A DNA stretch of 64,000 nucleotides from Crotalaria pallida (lineage: Eukaryota; Streptophyta; Magnoliopsida; Fabales; Fabaceae): the NCBI GenBank assembly GCA_037953625.1, contig CM075652.1, positions 31,862,501 to 31,926,500 of the forward strand, written 5' to 3'. The translations under genes were made by a program, and so were the position numbers. Positions within the stretch are counted from its first letter, which is position 1. Each line of letters begins with the position of its first letter. Below, in pieces: positions 22,838-35,438 of the stretch. The notes below the pieces were generated by a model. It was not told where the DNA came from. It did no database searches and saw only the letters and a program-made list of their open reading frames with translations.

Positions 22838-23030
22838 ATAACCGACCAAGCCAAACACATATAGTTCAGGTATTTCACATAGTCATTCACACATGGAAGC
22901 AATAGTACAAACAAATGCCAACGATTCTTTTATCTCTATACCTTTATTTTTTTCTTTCTAATCAGCTCATTCTTATTCTCTAATTTATCATGCTATAGGT
23001 CTACTTTATTTCCCCCTATTTTAACCTTTT

Positions 23031-23722
23031 ATCGCGTCTGGTCGGTGTCGACCTCGCATTATTAAATATAAATGATCGCGCTGGGTCGATGTGACCATCG
23101 CACTATTGAGTATGAATGATCGCGCTGGGTCTATGTGACCATCGCATTACTAAATATAAATGATCGCACTGGGTCGATGTGACCATCGCATTATTTAATA
23201 TAAATGATCGCGCTGGGTCGATGTGACCATCGCATTATTGAGTATAAATGGTCGCGCTGGGTCGATTTGACCATCGCATTATTGAGTATAAACGATCGCG
23301 TTGGGTCGATATGACCTTCGCATTAATAAGTTCTATTATCGCGCTGGGTGATATGACCTTCGCATATCGCGCTGGGTACATATACCTTCGCATTATTATG
23401 TATTATTATCGCGCTGGGTGATATGACCTTCGCATATCGCGCTGGGTACATATACCTTCGCATTATTATTGTTTTCTTATCGCGCTGGGTGATATGACCT
23501 TCGCATGTCGCGCTGGGTACATATACCTTCGCATTATTATGTTTTGTTATCGCGCTGGGTGATATGACCTCCGCATATCGCGCTGGGTACATACAACCTT
23601 CGCATTATTACGTTTTATTATCGCGCTGGGTAAATATGACCTTCGCATATCGCGCAAGGTACATACCACCTTCGCATTTATTAAATATCATTATAGCGCT
23701 GGGTCAATATGACCTTCGCATA
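23031..23722. repeat. LTR minisatellite, third copy
   Basis: Same array as 977-1668, in the shared F1 LTR, almost identical to the first copy because both lie in the duplicated segment. Confidence 0.9.
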
Positions 23723-25107
23723 ATTAAGTTTTCCTTCATTCATTCATTCATAAATCCCTCTCTAACAATCACTCCCCTTTTTTCTAACTCTTAGTAAATT
23801 CATTTTCCAAGCTTTATCAACACTAATCCCATTCATTTATTTCCATAATCAATTATTCCTTTAATCATATTGCCATAACATAATCAATTATTCATTTAAT
23901 CGTATTGCAATAAAAACATCATTAAACTACTTTTCCTCATCACAAACAATTTCCCAAATATACACTTAAGTTCAAACATACACATATTCATGACAATTCA
24001 CATATACACAACATCATGATTAATTAAATTCCTTTACTTCAATTCTATAATCATTACTAATATTCATTACCCAATGGTTTATACCCTAACTAACACTTAA
24101 CTCTTAGCAAGTATTATATACATACTAGAAACTCATCCCTAAATTAAGGTAATACTCACTCCTTACCTCAAAATATCAAGAGATAGAGTAATTTTGTTTG
24201 TTCTAACTTGAGCCTTTCCCACCAAAAAGCTTATAACCAACAAGAGAGTGGAAGTACCTAAAACAAGAGTCATAAGGAGAAAGGATTATCATCTATACCA
24301 TGGTTCATGCCAAGATTCAAGGAAAAATAAAGCTTCATGGCTTAGAGTTTGAAAACCATCATGGATGGTAGAGAGAGAAAGGAGAAAACGAGTTTTAGAG
24401 GGAGAAAGAGGGAAACCCATAACTTAACACTTACTTGGAGAGGAGAATAGCAAGGTTTGATGATGGATTTTGTGGGAAATCACTTGCCTTTGCTTGATTT
24501 GAGAAGAAAGGAATGGAACCCTTGTGAGGAAGAAGAGGAACTCGTGGGTTTTTGAGAGAGAGTGAATTATGAGAGTGAAAGTGAGTGTATTGTATATGAT
24601 TTAGAAGGAAAAATGAGTGGATGTGAATGAAAGCCCAAAAGAAAGATCCTATTTGTGTGGAGGGGAGTGCATCACGTGCACTCCTCTTTTTTTTTTTTTT
24701 GTACAGACCCTAAAATAATCGATTACCCTAGCCTGATAATCGATTATTTCTTCAATGCGACATTTCTCAGTACATTCATCAGAGCCTAAGTAATCGATTA
24801 ACTCCCTGAATGCAATCGATTAGTACTCAAAGTAATCGATTACTTTACCCTTGTAATCGATTAAATTGCTGCAACATCTCAAGTGTTTCCACCAGAGGCC
24901 TTGTAATCGATTACTGCCATGCAGAGTAATCGATTACTTCAGTGAAAAGTCAGATTTTGATGATTTTCTAACTCCAATTCATCTCCTTAGGCCCCCATTC
25001 TCACTCAGGCTTGGATTACTACTTAAAATCCTCTCTTAAACTTGATAATTCTCCTAAATGCTTGGCATAAATCATATTATACCGAAATTAAACTTAGGGA
25101 TGTTACA

Positions 25108-25785
25108 ATTATCCCCCACTTATTGGAATTTCGCCCCCGAAATTCCGTTAAGGTCCTTAAATGGAGAACCATCCCAAGGTAGGGCCTATAACTCATACCT
25201 TTACTTCCCTTATGTCTTGCTCTTATTTAAACGGGATTCTAAGTTAGGTTGCTAAGCTCTCCCCCACTTAGCATTGGCATACTACTTGAATTGCTACCAA
25301 CAAGATAGGAATTTGGATATGTCGGTTTCTAGTCGGCTTTTATGCCAATTCTATAATAGCATAAGGACTTAAGGTACAAAGAGGAATGGATTCATGGTAA
25401 CTCTCGAGGAACTTAAACTTGCTTTCCGAGAGAACAACTAAGGCCATGAGATTTGGATGACTAATTGCAAAAGAACATCCGTTCGTGGTAAGGATTCTCC
25501 TCTTCATTAGGGACACGAATGGGTTAATAAGAATAAAAATTTAAGAACCGAAGGATTTCTAGGATAAGAATCGAGAAGAGAATCATGGGTAGGTTGAAGT
25601 AAAAGGGATCCTTGATTAAAAATCAAAGTTGCTACTTCACTTATGGTTTCTACACTTACTACTTTCCTTAAAACTTCTTCTTACTTCCTACAAGATCAGT
25701 CTTATAACGAACAACCCCCGCCCCGAATTGGAACGAGAAATAAAATACATGTCATATGCTTTACAAAACTAATACAAAAGAATAC
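25108..25785 (-). other. F1-C internal non-coding region with polypurine tract and hairpin
   Basis: Duplicate of 3055-3732; pre-PPT hairpin at 25125-25146. No gene seen. Confidence 0.8.
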
Positions 25786-26868
25786 CTAACGTGTACCTCC
25801 AACCAACTTATCAGCTTCTGTCACTTCTTCGCCATCGAGGGTGAATAATTTGCCCTTTTTAGGTGGTTTGTCGTTACCATCTTTCTGCGCCTTAACTATG
25901 TTCACCTCTTTCTTCATTGTCCTTTGGGGACAAGTGACTGCATAATGACCCAGCTTCCCGCAATGATGGCAAAGTGCTTCTTTTCTATTTGGGTTCAGAC
26001 TCCAACACACTCCCCTATGCATCTTGCCACAATGCTGGAAAGTGGGAATGGGACCATACGCATTCACTGTCTGTCCAGGTGCCATGGGAACTAGTGCCCT
26101 AGGTGAAGGATATGGTTCTGACTTCAGAATTGGTCCCTTATCCTTGATTGGACCACCACTTCCCTGCCCTGTCCTGCTTTTATCTTCCGACATTTTCCTC
26201 TTAAGACCCTTCTCATAAGTGCTTGCCATTTTGACCAAGCGGGCCAAGTTGTCAATATTTTGATACTCACAAGAGAGACGAATATCACTTCGAAGTCCAG
26301 CTTCAAACTTAAGACATTTACCGCGCTCACTTGCATCGCGATAATCAGAAAAACGAATAAGATCTTTGAACCGAGCTGCGTAATCTCCAACTGACATAGA
26401 GCCTTGTCTCAGCTGGAGAAAAGCAATCTCCTTTTCCCTCCGGACATCTTCTGGGAAATACTTCCCCAGGAAAAGATCCTTAAACACTTCCCAAGAAACA
26501 ACCGGATTGGCTGCCACCAATCCCCTCCTTTGCTGATCCCACCAATGCTCAGCCTCATTAGTCAGCATGAATTCAGCCAGTCGAACATGCTGCTCCATGG
26601 GTGGGTGAATAGAGTGGAGGATCTTCTCGATCTCCTGAATCCATCTCTGGGCTCCATCAGGGTCATTTCGACCCTCGAAACGAGGTGGATCATTCTTTCG
26701 AAACCTAGCCATCCAGTCCACCTCAGCCGGAGCTGGTAGCAGAGCTGCTGCTGCTGTGGCTGCTGCAACTGCTGCAGCTGCCATATGTTCTCCCTGTTGC
26801 TGCTGCATCTGAGTCAGATGCTCCAGAATGGTTGCTAGACCATCATTTCCTACCCTTCTTCCAGCCAT
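25786..26868 (-). CDS. gag: F1-C Gag protein (intact, 360 aa)
   Basis: This is the only uninterrupted F1 gag in the window. The start at 26868 (MAGRRVGNDG) is shared by all copies and lies after the structured leader. Order: Gln-rich helix (~20-27), Ala-rich tract, retrotrans_gag-type domain ~48-215 (WMARF, AEHWWDQ, LGKYFPEDVR), basic linker, two zinc knuckles near 281-315: a degenerate FQHCGKMHRGVC and a complete CHHCGKLGHYAVTC. It would form particles and package element RNA. No protease or pol follows, so processing and replication would need enzymes from another Ty3/gypsy element. The lost first Cys may weaken RNA binding. Confidence 0.9.
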   Translation of the reverse strand: MAGRRVGNDGLATILEHLTQMQQQQGEHMAAAAVAAATAAAALLPAPAEVDWMARFRKNDPPRFEGRNDPDGAQRWIQEIEKILHSIHPPMEQHVRLAEFMLTNEAEHWWDQQRRGLVAANPVVSWEVFKDLFLGKYFPEDVRREKEIAFLQLRQGSMSVGDYAARFKDLIRFSDYRDASERGKCLKFEAGLRSDIRLSCEYQNIDNLARLVKMASTYEKGLKRKMSEDKSRTGQGSGGPIKDKGPILKSEPYPSPRALVPMAPGQTVNAYGPIPTFQHCGKMHRGVCWSLNPNRKEALCHHCGKLGHYAVTCPQRTMKKEVNIVKAQKDGNDKPPKKGKLFTLDGEEVTEADKLVGGTR

Positions 26869-26964
26869 ACTGTTTATCCACGGAGAACAGACGAGTAAGG
26901 CTTACTAAATATATATATAGTACTATAAATATCTTATAGAAATTCTAAACCATTACTATGAGCA

Positions 26965-27040
26965 TCAATTACTCGCTAGGTGAGTAATCATTGGAGTTGC
27001 ATAACTCCTTGGCCGAGGAGAAACTGCTCTGATACCATAA
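26965..27040 (-). promoter_or_regulatory. F1-C primer binding site and leader hairpins
   Basis: TGGTATCAGAGC (27026-27037, minus strand) next to the LTR at 27041, followed by SL1 and SL2 as in the other F1 copies. Confidence 0.85.
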
Positions 27041-29791
27041 TGTAACACCTAGGATTATTACCCTTAAAACCCCATCATTTAATTTAATAAAATCAACCGT
27101 CAAACGGACGGAGTTTCGTTTGCTTATCGGACTTTTCTAAAATTTCACCTGTGAAAACATTTACCAAATAAACATTCAGTAGCCAGCAGGGCTTACATCA
27201 AGAATATATTTGCATCATAACGAGGCCCAAAGGCTCAAAATTATAAATTCCATATCAGATTTAAAAGTAGCAGCGAAACACCAAGTTAGGAATATAAGTT
27301 CAAAGACCCTAAGCTTTTTAGCAAAAGAGATATATCCTAAGGCTCGCTCAAAAAGTGTATACAACACATTTACATCAAAATAATATAGGAGGCTTAGGTC
27401 CAGTGTCATATCCTATCCCCTAACACCCCTACTATCCCTGTAAGGGATAGTAATCCTGCTCGGCCGAATCTGGTGTATGCTCCAACTCGGTACCTGAAAA
27501 ATGGTAAGGAGGTGAGCACTACACAGTAAAGTAGGAATAGCAGTTTCTCATATGACATAATAACCGACCAAGCCAAACACATATAGTTCAGGTATTTCAC
27601 ATAGTCATTCACACATGGAAACAATAGTACAAACAAATGCCAATGATTCTTTTATCTCTATAACTTTATTTTGTTTTCTTTCTAATCAGCTCATTCTTAT
27701 TCTCTAATTTATCATGCTATAGGTCTACTTTATTTCCCCTATTTTAACCTTTTATCGCGTCTGGTCGGTGTCGACCTCGCATTATTAAATATAAATGATC
27801 GCGCTGGGTCGATGTGACCATCACACTATTGAGTATGAATGATCGCGCTGGGTCGATGTGACCATAGCATTAATAAATATAAATGATCGCGCTGGGTCGA
27901 TGTGACCATCGCATTATTGAATATAAATGATCGCGCTGGGTCGATGTGACCATCGCATTATTGAGTATAAATGATCGCGCTGGGTCGATATGACCATCGT
28001 ATTATTGAGTATAAATGATCGCGCTGGGTCGATATGACCTTCGCATTAATAAGTTCTATTATCGCGCTGGGTGATATGACCTTCGCATATCGCACTGGGT
28101 ACATATACCTTCGCATTATTATGTATTATTATCGCGCTGGGTGATATGACCTTCGCATATCGCGCTGGGTACATATACCTTCGCATAATTATTGTTTTCT
28201 TATCGCGCTGGGTGATATGACCTTCGCATGTCGCGCTGGGTACATATACCTTCGCATTATTATGTTTTGTTATCGCGCTGGATGATATGACCTCCGCATA
28301 TCGCGCTGGGTACATACAACCTTCGCATTACTAAGTTTTATTATCGCGCTGGGTAAATATGACCTTCGCATATCGCGCTAGGTACATACAACCTTCGCAT
28401 TTATTAAATATCATTATCGCGCTGGGTCAATATGACCTTCGCATAATTAAGTTTTCCTTCATTCATTCATTCATAAATCCCTCTCTAACAATCACTCCCC
28501 TTTTTTCTAACTCTTAGTAAATTCATTTTCCAAGCTTTATCAACACTAATCCCATTCATTTATTTCCATAATCAATTATTCATTTAATCATATTGCCATA
28601 ACATAATCCATTATTCATTTAATCGTATTGCAATAAAAACATCATTAAACTACTTATCCTCATCACAAACAATTTCCCAAATATACACTTAAGTTCAAAC
28701 ATACACATATTCATGACAATTCACATATACACAACATCATGATTAATTAAATTCCTTTACTTCAATTCTATAGTCATTACTAATATTCATTACCCTATGG
28801 TTTATACCCTAACTAACACTTAACTCTTAGCAAGTATTTTATACATACTAGAAACTCATCCCTAAATTAAGGTAATACTCACTCCTTACCTCAAAATATC
28901 AAGAGATAGAGTAATTTTGTTTGTTCTAACTTGAGCCTTTCCCACCAAAAAGCTTATAACCAACAAGAGAGTGGAAGTACCTAAAACAAGAGTCATAAGG
29001 AGAAAGGATTATCATCTATACCATGGTTCATGCCAAGATTCAAGGAAAAATAAAGCTTCATGGCTTAGAGTTTGAAAACCATCATGGATGGTAGAGAGAG
29101 AAAGGAGAAAACGAGTTTTAGAGGGAGAAAGAGGGAAACCCATAACTTAACACTTACTTGGAGAGGAGAATAGCAAGGTTTGATGATGGATTTTGTGGGA
29201 AATCACTTGCCTTTGCTTGATTTGAGAAGAAAGGAATGGAACCCTTGTGAGGAAGAAGAGGAACTCGTGGGTTTTTGAGAGAGAGTGAATTATGAGAGTG
29301 AAAGTGAGTGTATTGTATTTGTTTTAGAAGGAAAAATGAGTGGATGTGAATGAAAGCCCAAAAGAAAGATCCTATTTGTGTGGAGGGGAGTGCATCACGT
29401 GCACTCCTCTTTTTCTTTTTTTTTTGTACAGACCCTAAAATAATCGATTACCCTAGCCTGATAATCGATTATTTCTTCAATGCAACATTTCTCAGTACAT
29501 TCGTCAGAGCCTAAGTAATCGATTAACTCCCTGAATGTAATCGATTAAATTGCTGCAACATCTCAAGTGTTTCCACCAGAGGCCTTGTAATCGATTACTG
29601 CCATGCAGAGTAATCGATTACTTCAATGAAAAGTCAGATTTTGATGATTTTCTAACTCCAATTCATCTCCTTAGGCCCCCATTCTCACTCAGGCTTGGAT
29701 TACTACTTAAAATCCTCTCTTAAACTTGATAATTCTCCTAAATGCTTGGCATAAATCATATTATACCGAAATTAAACTTAGGGATGTTACA
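27041..29791 (-). repeat. F1-C 5' LTR (2751 bp)
   Basis: Counterpart of 4991-7769, with a 31-bp deletion near 27083. It carries minisatellite 27753-28446, the 10-bp hairpin near 27430-27452, splice-donor-like GTAAGG (first base 28889, minus strand) and an acceptor-like CAG ending at 27494. This copy has the AG that the other F1 LTRs lack. Confidence 0.9.
27753..28446. repeat. LTR minisatellite, fourth copy
   Basis: Same array as 5731-6424, in the duplicated LTR. Confidence 0.9.
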
Positions 29792-31161
29792 CGAAGCGCC
29801 AACTACCCTCGATTTGGCGAGCTCCCTCATACGAGCAGCAGCCTTATTTTCCCTAGCCATCTTAACTGCAAAACAGCAAAACAAAAATACAAATGTTAAA
29901 AAAAAAGCATATGCCAAGCTCGGCTTTCACAAGCTCTTGGGGAAAAATAATGATGTTCCTAATATCGACTTGACCATTGGTTTTAAGGTAGTAGAAGAAG
30001 GTATCACAGGTATGCCTCTCATCGCTCGTCAATTCTTTGTCATAATGATATTGATAAAGCTTTGGGTGTCTGTTGAAGAAGTCAGGTGTCCATGATAATG
30101 GGAACCGAGGCTCACCGCCCTCCATAAACCAACATTCTCCCTCTCCGACGAATTGATACTTGAAAAATAACGGCTTAAAAGTTTTCCACGAATCGGTGAA
30201 TTTGGCAAAGAGAGCATGCTCATTACGTGCCTTCAGCGATACCCACAGTCTTTTGGTTGACCCCTTCTCGAAAATATTTATTTGCGGTATGTACAGCCAT
30301 AGGAATGCTCGGAGCGAACATGTCAGTCTTCGGGCCGTGCAAAATTTTTGAAATTGCACGAACAAACGCCCAACCACTAGGATGTAGTTGGGTGGGAGCC
30401 AAGCACAGCCGACGCAACAGAGCTATCTCCAGATCGGAAAAGGGCATCTTAACGCCCAGTCTTATCACGACCTCCTCGTGCATGAAAAACTCCCTACGGT
30501 TCCCTCCAATTGTTGTGCATACTCGGTCATTAGCCGAAGGAGCACTAATGGTGTAAGACGTCCCAGCTTCATCCGTGGGGCACGGGAGTATGTTGGCTCG
30601 GATATGGCCCAGATTGCTGCCAACTAAAGCCGACGGTGTACCGAGCACCTCCAAATCAACCCAATCATAGGCTTTAGAGTTCGGAGGTACAGGAAATTCA
30701 TGAGGATGTGTAACGCATCGACGAACCATACCTGGGGAAAGGGAAGACTCGGCATCAGAATCTATAAAATCATACTCTACAGAAACCCTAACCCTAGGTT
30801 TGTTGGTCCTATAGCCGAGCCTACTACACCTCCCCCTAACCTTTATGGATTTCCACCAAAAAGGCCTTTCCCAGGGACGATTCACGGCGGAGCACTTTGA
30901 GGTGCGAAACGCTACTTGCGCCCGCTCCTCCGCCGCACGATAAGCTGAATTTCTACTTTCCTCATCTATGGAATTTTGGGGATAATCCACCGATAACGGT
31001 GTCTCCACCGTAGGATCCACCATGCGATGGCGGAAAGGGGAAGGGAGAAAATCCAAGATCTCCAAATCAGAAGAGGACGAAGATGGAGAAGAAGAAGAAG
31101 AATCCTCAATGTCACTCAACCCCAAAATTTTAGACCACTTTTCATACCATTCATTATCCAT
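29792..31161 (-). pseudogene. Antisense extra ORF of Tat-type element, duplicate copy
   Basis: Second copy of 7770-9139 with a handful of substitutions. The same frameshift is present (first frame ends at 30223, second frame covers ~30320 to 29910), so it predates the duplication. The same intron-like TTTTGCAG and short downstream reading frame precede the F1 junction. Confidence 0.65.
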
Positions 31162-31860
31162 GATTAAGTAAAGAACCCAGAAACGGAACCTAGAAACAGA
31201 ACCCAGAGAAAGAAACCCAGAAAGAAATGCTAAACCCAATGAAAACTAGAAAACCAGAACCTTAGAACTTAGAGAAAACAGTATAGCAGGAAGGGATCAA
31301 AGTACCTAAAACTTGAAAATTGGCACGAACTGAACTGAAGTAGCAAGACGGAAGCCAAAAAGCTTCAAGAGAGAATGGCAGTGAAAACGCGATGGAGAAA
31401 TATCGGAAATCCAGAAGCCAAGGAGGAAAATCGCAGGAAGGAGAAGAATATCAGAAGCCAAGGTTTGGAGGAAAGTGAATAAAAGGAAAGGGAAGGGGCA
31501 GTTGAAGTTCAAAAAGAAACTTCCCCCCACATTTTAAGCATTTGGGCCTGTTTGCAAAGGGCCCAAAACCTACATTGAGCCACGAAAAAGGACACGTGGC
31601 GCGCAATCTGTGGAAGGAAACATTTAAAAAACCCAAAAGGCAGCATGCATAATGATGACACCTCTGACACAAACAGCACGTGTCATTAAAAGGACACCCA
31701 AACGTCCTTTCGAACAGACGAAGGGACAGCTAAGCACAACAGGTCACCTCAAGGACATTGCCTCAGTCCGACCACGATACTCGACTCCTCGAACCAACGA
31801 TATCAGAAAACTCTCAGCTCGGCTCAAGACTCAAAAAGTCTTACTGAGCTAGGGGGCTTA
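31162..31860 (+). other. Tat-type element, region before 3' LTR (duplicate)
   Basis: Copy of 9140-9838, ending in the polypurine tract CTAGGGGGCTTA. No gene seen. Confidence 0.6.
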
Positions 31861-32381
31861 TGTGGTAGACCGACCCTCGGCCTACCCTCTAAGTACTCGG
31901 CCGACCAGATTTCTCTATCTGACAGGTCATGCCTATCCAAGCCGAGCGCTTGTACTACGACCCACCCTAGCGACCTAGAGCCGACCGTATGGGCCTTGCC
32001 CCCTAAAGAGTCCGAGCTAGGGGCGCGTGAGCCTAACTTGCCAACAGGGATAAGATCTCCCAATACAGGATAAGGATGAAGGACTCATCCCTTATCCTAA
32101 ATGGGACACGTTAGCAGCCTTGCTGGACCTCCGTACGGGCCCACAAGGTACAATGCCACCCGTATAAATAGTTGTCTCCAGCAAGGGGCTCTGGTACGTT
32201 CTCTCTCTCCCTAATTGCACATTTGCACACACCAGTGATTAGGGAAACCCTAGCTGTCCCAACTGGACATCTAGCATACCTAAGAAATCATATACTAACA
32301 TCAGACTACTCTCTACCTCACTGGTCTCTCAATACCTTTGAGCTAGGGATACATCTGGAACACAGTGTCCTAGACACTACA
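31861..32381 (+). repeat. Tat-type element 3' LTR (duplicate)
   Basis: Copy of 9839-10359, with its TATA box at 32163-32171. It ends CACTACA where F2 LTR sequence resumes. Confidence 0.75.
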
Positions 32382-33046
32382 AGAGTGATGAATGAAGTGT
32401 TGTTGGTGAGTTTTGCTTTGTTCTTGTTTATTTACACATGTGTTTGAAAAATGTGGCTGACATGGAAAGCTTCCTTCAGAAGCTTGGTGAATAAGTGGAT
32501 GAGAAAAGAAGCTTCCCCTAGAAGCTTTGTAACTTGTGGTGGAGAGTAAAACCTTCCACAAGAAGCTTTGACTATTGGCTTTTAATTGACTTATTATTAT
32601 AATTTTTTTGTCAAACCACGAGTGGTAATCGATTACCCCAGTCAGGTAATCAATTACATTCCAATTTCCACCATTAGTGTACTCCTCACAGAAACCATGG
32701 AAAGCTTCCTGGAGGTAATCGATTACCTCCCATAAATCACAATTTCACGGTTTTCCACAGAAGGTCAATAATCAATTACTTACCCAAACGTAATAGATTA
32801 CTTTCCTGAATCCAATTCTTAGGGCTTTTCACAGAATCATGGTAATCTATTATCTCCCCAAGGTAATCGTTTACCCTACTGGATTTTAATATTTGGAGTA
32901 TTTCAAATCCTAAGACATTCTCCTTAACTCTTACATGCATTTTGGCCATGATTATTTCATTCAACCCTAGCTTACTCTTACAATTTCAATTAGCTTGACT
33001 TAGATTTATTCTAATTAAGCTTGGAATTGAAATTCGGGATGCTACA
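32382..33046 (-). repeat. F2 LTR remnant (duplicate)
   Basis: Copy of 10360-11024. Together with the LTR at 35519-39171 it frames the F2 element. Confidence 0.8.
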
Positions 33047-34890
33047 ATTCTCCCCCACTTACTGGAATTTCGTCCCCGAAATTCCGTTCAAGTCCACAAA
33101 TGGAGAACCATCCCATTGGCAAGGCTTTTGGGCTACGGTGTTACTTCCCTTCGATTCCGTCCTTCCACATAGGATACTTTCGAGTCCATCTTCTTTTACG
33201 CGCTCAGGCTTAGGTTAAAATATTCTACTTCTTGTTCTTGCTTCCACTTGTTACACCGTTAAGACCTTAGTTGGGTCACTAAGTTCTCCCTCACTTGGCG
33301 TTGACATACCTGGTTATATCAACACCAGGAAGCAGGGAATTGAATGCCTTAGCTTCTGATCGTTTTTCATAAGACTTTCAATGAAGAGTGTAAGAACCTA
33401 ACAACGAAAGGAAATGTAATCTTTGGAATTCACGAGGAATTTGTGCGTTTGCTTTAAGAAAAATAGCCTAAGATCATGCGATCCAAAGACTTTTCGCAGG
33501 ATGCAACAACTTATGGCTAGAACTCTCCTCATCCATGAGGAACTGAATTGATTAGGCAAGATTGGAACTCCAGGAACGATTGACATTCAAGGATGAGAAA
33601 CAAGGAGAAGACCAAAAGTTCACAATCCTTAGCCTGTTGGAGCGAGAAAACCTTTTATTGTGATCAAAAGTTGCTACTTCAAGGTTAAATCAAATCAAGA
33701 AAATAAGAAGAAAAGATTTACTTGCACGAATTGAAGCGTTAATTAAGGCTCACAGAAACACTAATAAGGCCTTAAATGACTGTTGGTGGTCATGAATTGA
33801 AGTAGGTAGGTAATCTTGAGATTTTGAAGGCTTCAATAAACACTAATTTAGGTTAATGAAACTTAAGCCATACATCGAATGTATGCCAGCAGTTCCATTT
33901 CAATTTATTTCGAGTTGGATATTAAAAAAAACTTGAGTGAATCCAATATAGACTAAGAATGATGATGAAAAATCTGACCCTTATGTCACTCTTGAGGTTT
34001 ACAACACTTGCAATATCGAGGGTCGTGTTGTGTAGATTACTCGTTGGTGGTCGATGGGTTGGACCAAATTTCCTAAGGTTTGCGAACTATTGCGTTCACA
34101 CCCATCTAGGTTCTTGTACTCAATAAAGAGTACGGGTCATCTGTTCACTTGGGTAGTCTCGGTGTGGAGACTTCTTGAAGTTGTCAAGATCTGTTTTTCT
34201 CACAGTGGACTATTCTGAACCTTGGTAAGATTCTTGGTGAGTTTTAGGTTATCTAAAATCTGGTTGGGTTTTTCATGATGGTTAGAGGGGATTCTTATGA
34301 AGTTCGCTCAATATTTTTTTTCTGCAAGGGTTATGTATTAGGCTACGTTACTCTTAAGCAAGTAAAATAGACTAAGGTTTTTATCTGTTAGTTTTGTTCT
34401 AGGTCTACATCCCGATTCTGCGGGAAGGTTTGGAAAGGATACTTTCCAGGCTAGTTTCTTGTCTTATAAAGGATCTACTTATTGGGATGTTACTATCTTG
34501 GTTGCCTTACTTTCATTTAGGAGGCTTCAATAATACCATCCGTCAATAGATGTAAAGATTGAGGTGATCAATCCCAACCTCATGTCTATCAACATCGCAT
34601 CATTGTCGGGTTTTGCTGATAATATCATTATTTAACAGATGCAAGGATTAGAGTGATCAGTTCTAACCTTACATTATATTAAACAACAATACCATCATGG
34701 AATTTGGTAATATTTCAACTGGGTCCCTACAACTTATTGTTTCCTCCTAAGTTGTTTCAAAATTTTCTAAGAGGCTGGATTAAATCTATGCATATCTCTA
34801 AGCAGGATCTACCTCATGAAGCCTTTATTAAAAGACTAGTAAGGATAAAGAGTTAGGGTTTATAAAGTATGTCTACTTCAAAAATTCCAA
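33047..34890 (-). other. F2 internal non-coding region
   Basis: It contains the polypurine tract and hairpin (33064-33085) and, at 34540-34575 and 34631-34665, two related ~35-bp blocks (minus strand ATTGATCACCTCAATCTTT and CTGATCACTCTAATCCTTGC) that recur in F3 at 52193-52325. No pol remnant seen. The duplicated part ends at about 34476. Confidence 0.7.
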
Positions 34891-35340
34891 TTCCATCTCC
34901 CTCTGGAGGTCCAATGAGAAGTGTTTCGCACGGAACCTCCTCTTAATACATCCCAGGCTACACTCTAATCTTTCACTTCTAAGATCCACTGCATGTGCGC
35001 CCACCATTGTTCCACCTCTCCTGCTAGTGCACATGTTACTAACAATGCCCTCTGGTTATCCGGAGGACGCATCGCGCAGAATACCTTCTATATTTTATGG
35101 AGCCACTTCTTTGCTCCGTCCGGGTTGTAGCCACCCTGGAACTTCTGTGGATTGTTCCTTGAGTTCGGTGAACCAATCAGTTTCAATTGGTGTTGAGTTC
35201 TGAGATAACTGTGGCGGCTCACTAGTTGCTTCCACTACCGATGCAGTTACTGCCTCCGCCTCAGCTTGCCTTCGGCTTATCTGAGCTGTGTTTTCTAAAA
35301 TTGCAGCGATCCTATCATCGTCACTACGTCTACATGCCAT
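34890..35340 (-). pseudogene. gag: F2 gag, N-terminal remnant, frameshifted
   Basis: It begins MACRRSDDDRIAAILE, closely like F3 Gag (MASRRSDDERIAAIIE). The first frame stays open to 35095, but the Gag-like sequence leaves it after about residue 50. Further Gag-like sequence continues in another frame (GGYNPDGAKKWL, LAGEVEQWWA) with stops until about 34890. The zinc-knuckle half is not recognisable. This is an old, inactive copy related to F3. Confidence 0.7.
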
Positions 35341-35438
35341 AATACTTAGTCCTGGGGAAAATAACAAATCAATACATATACAATTTTGTAACTACTCATA
35401 TACCTTATTACTCTAACATAGACACTTAACTATTTATC

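Larger units (their letters stand above)
21244..25107 (-). repeat. Shared F1 LTR (F1-B 5' LTR and F1-C 3' LTR) carrying the MULE
   Basis: One LTR serves both flanking internal regions: F1-B (19324-21243) has its primer site on the left side, F1-C (25108-27040) has its polypurine tract on the right. Without the MULE and one target duplication it is about 2.8 kb, as expected. It holds hairpin 21657-21679, minisatellite 23031-23722 and palindromes 24715-24945. The shared LTR implies recombination between LTRs of two F1 copies. Confidence 0.88.
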
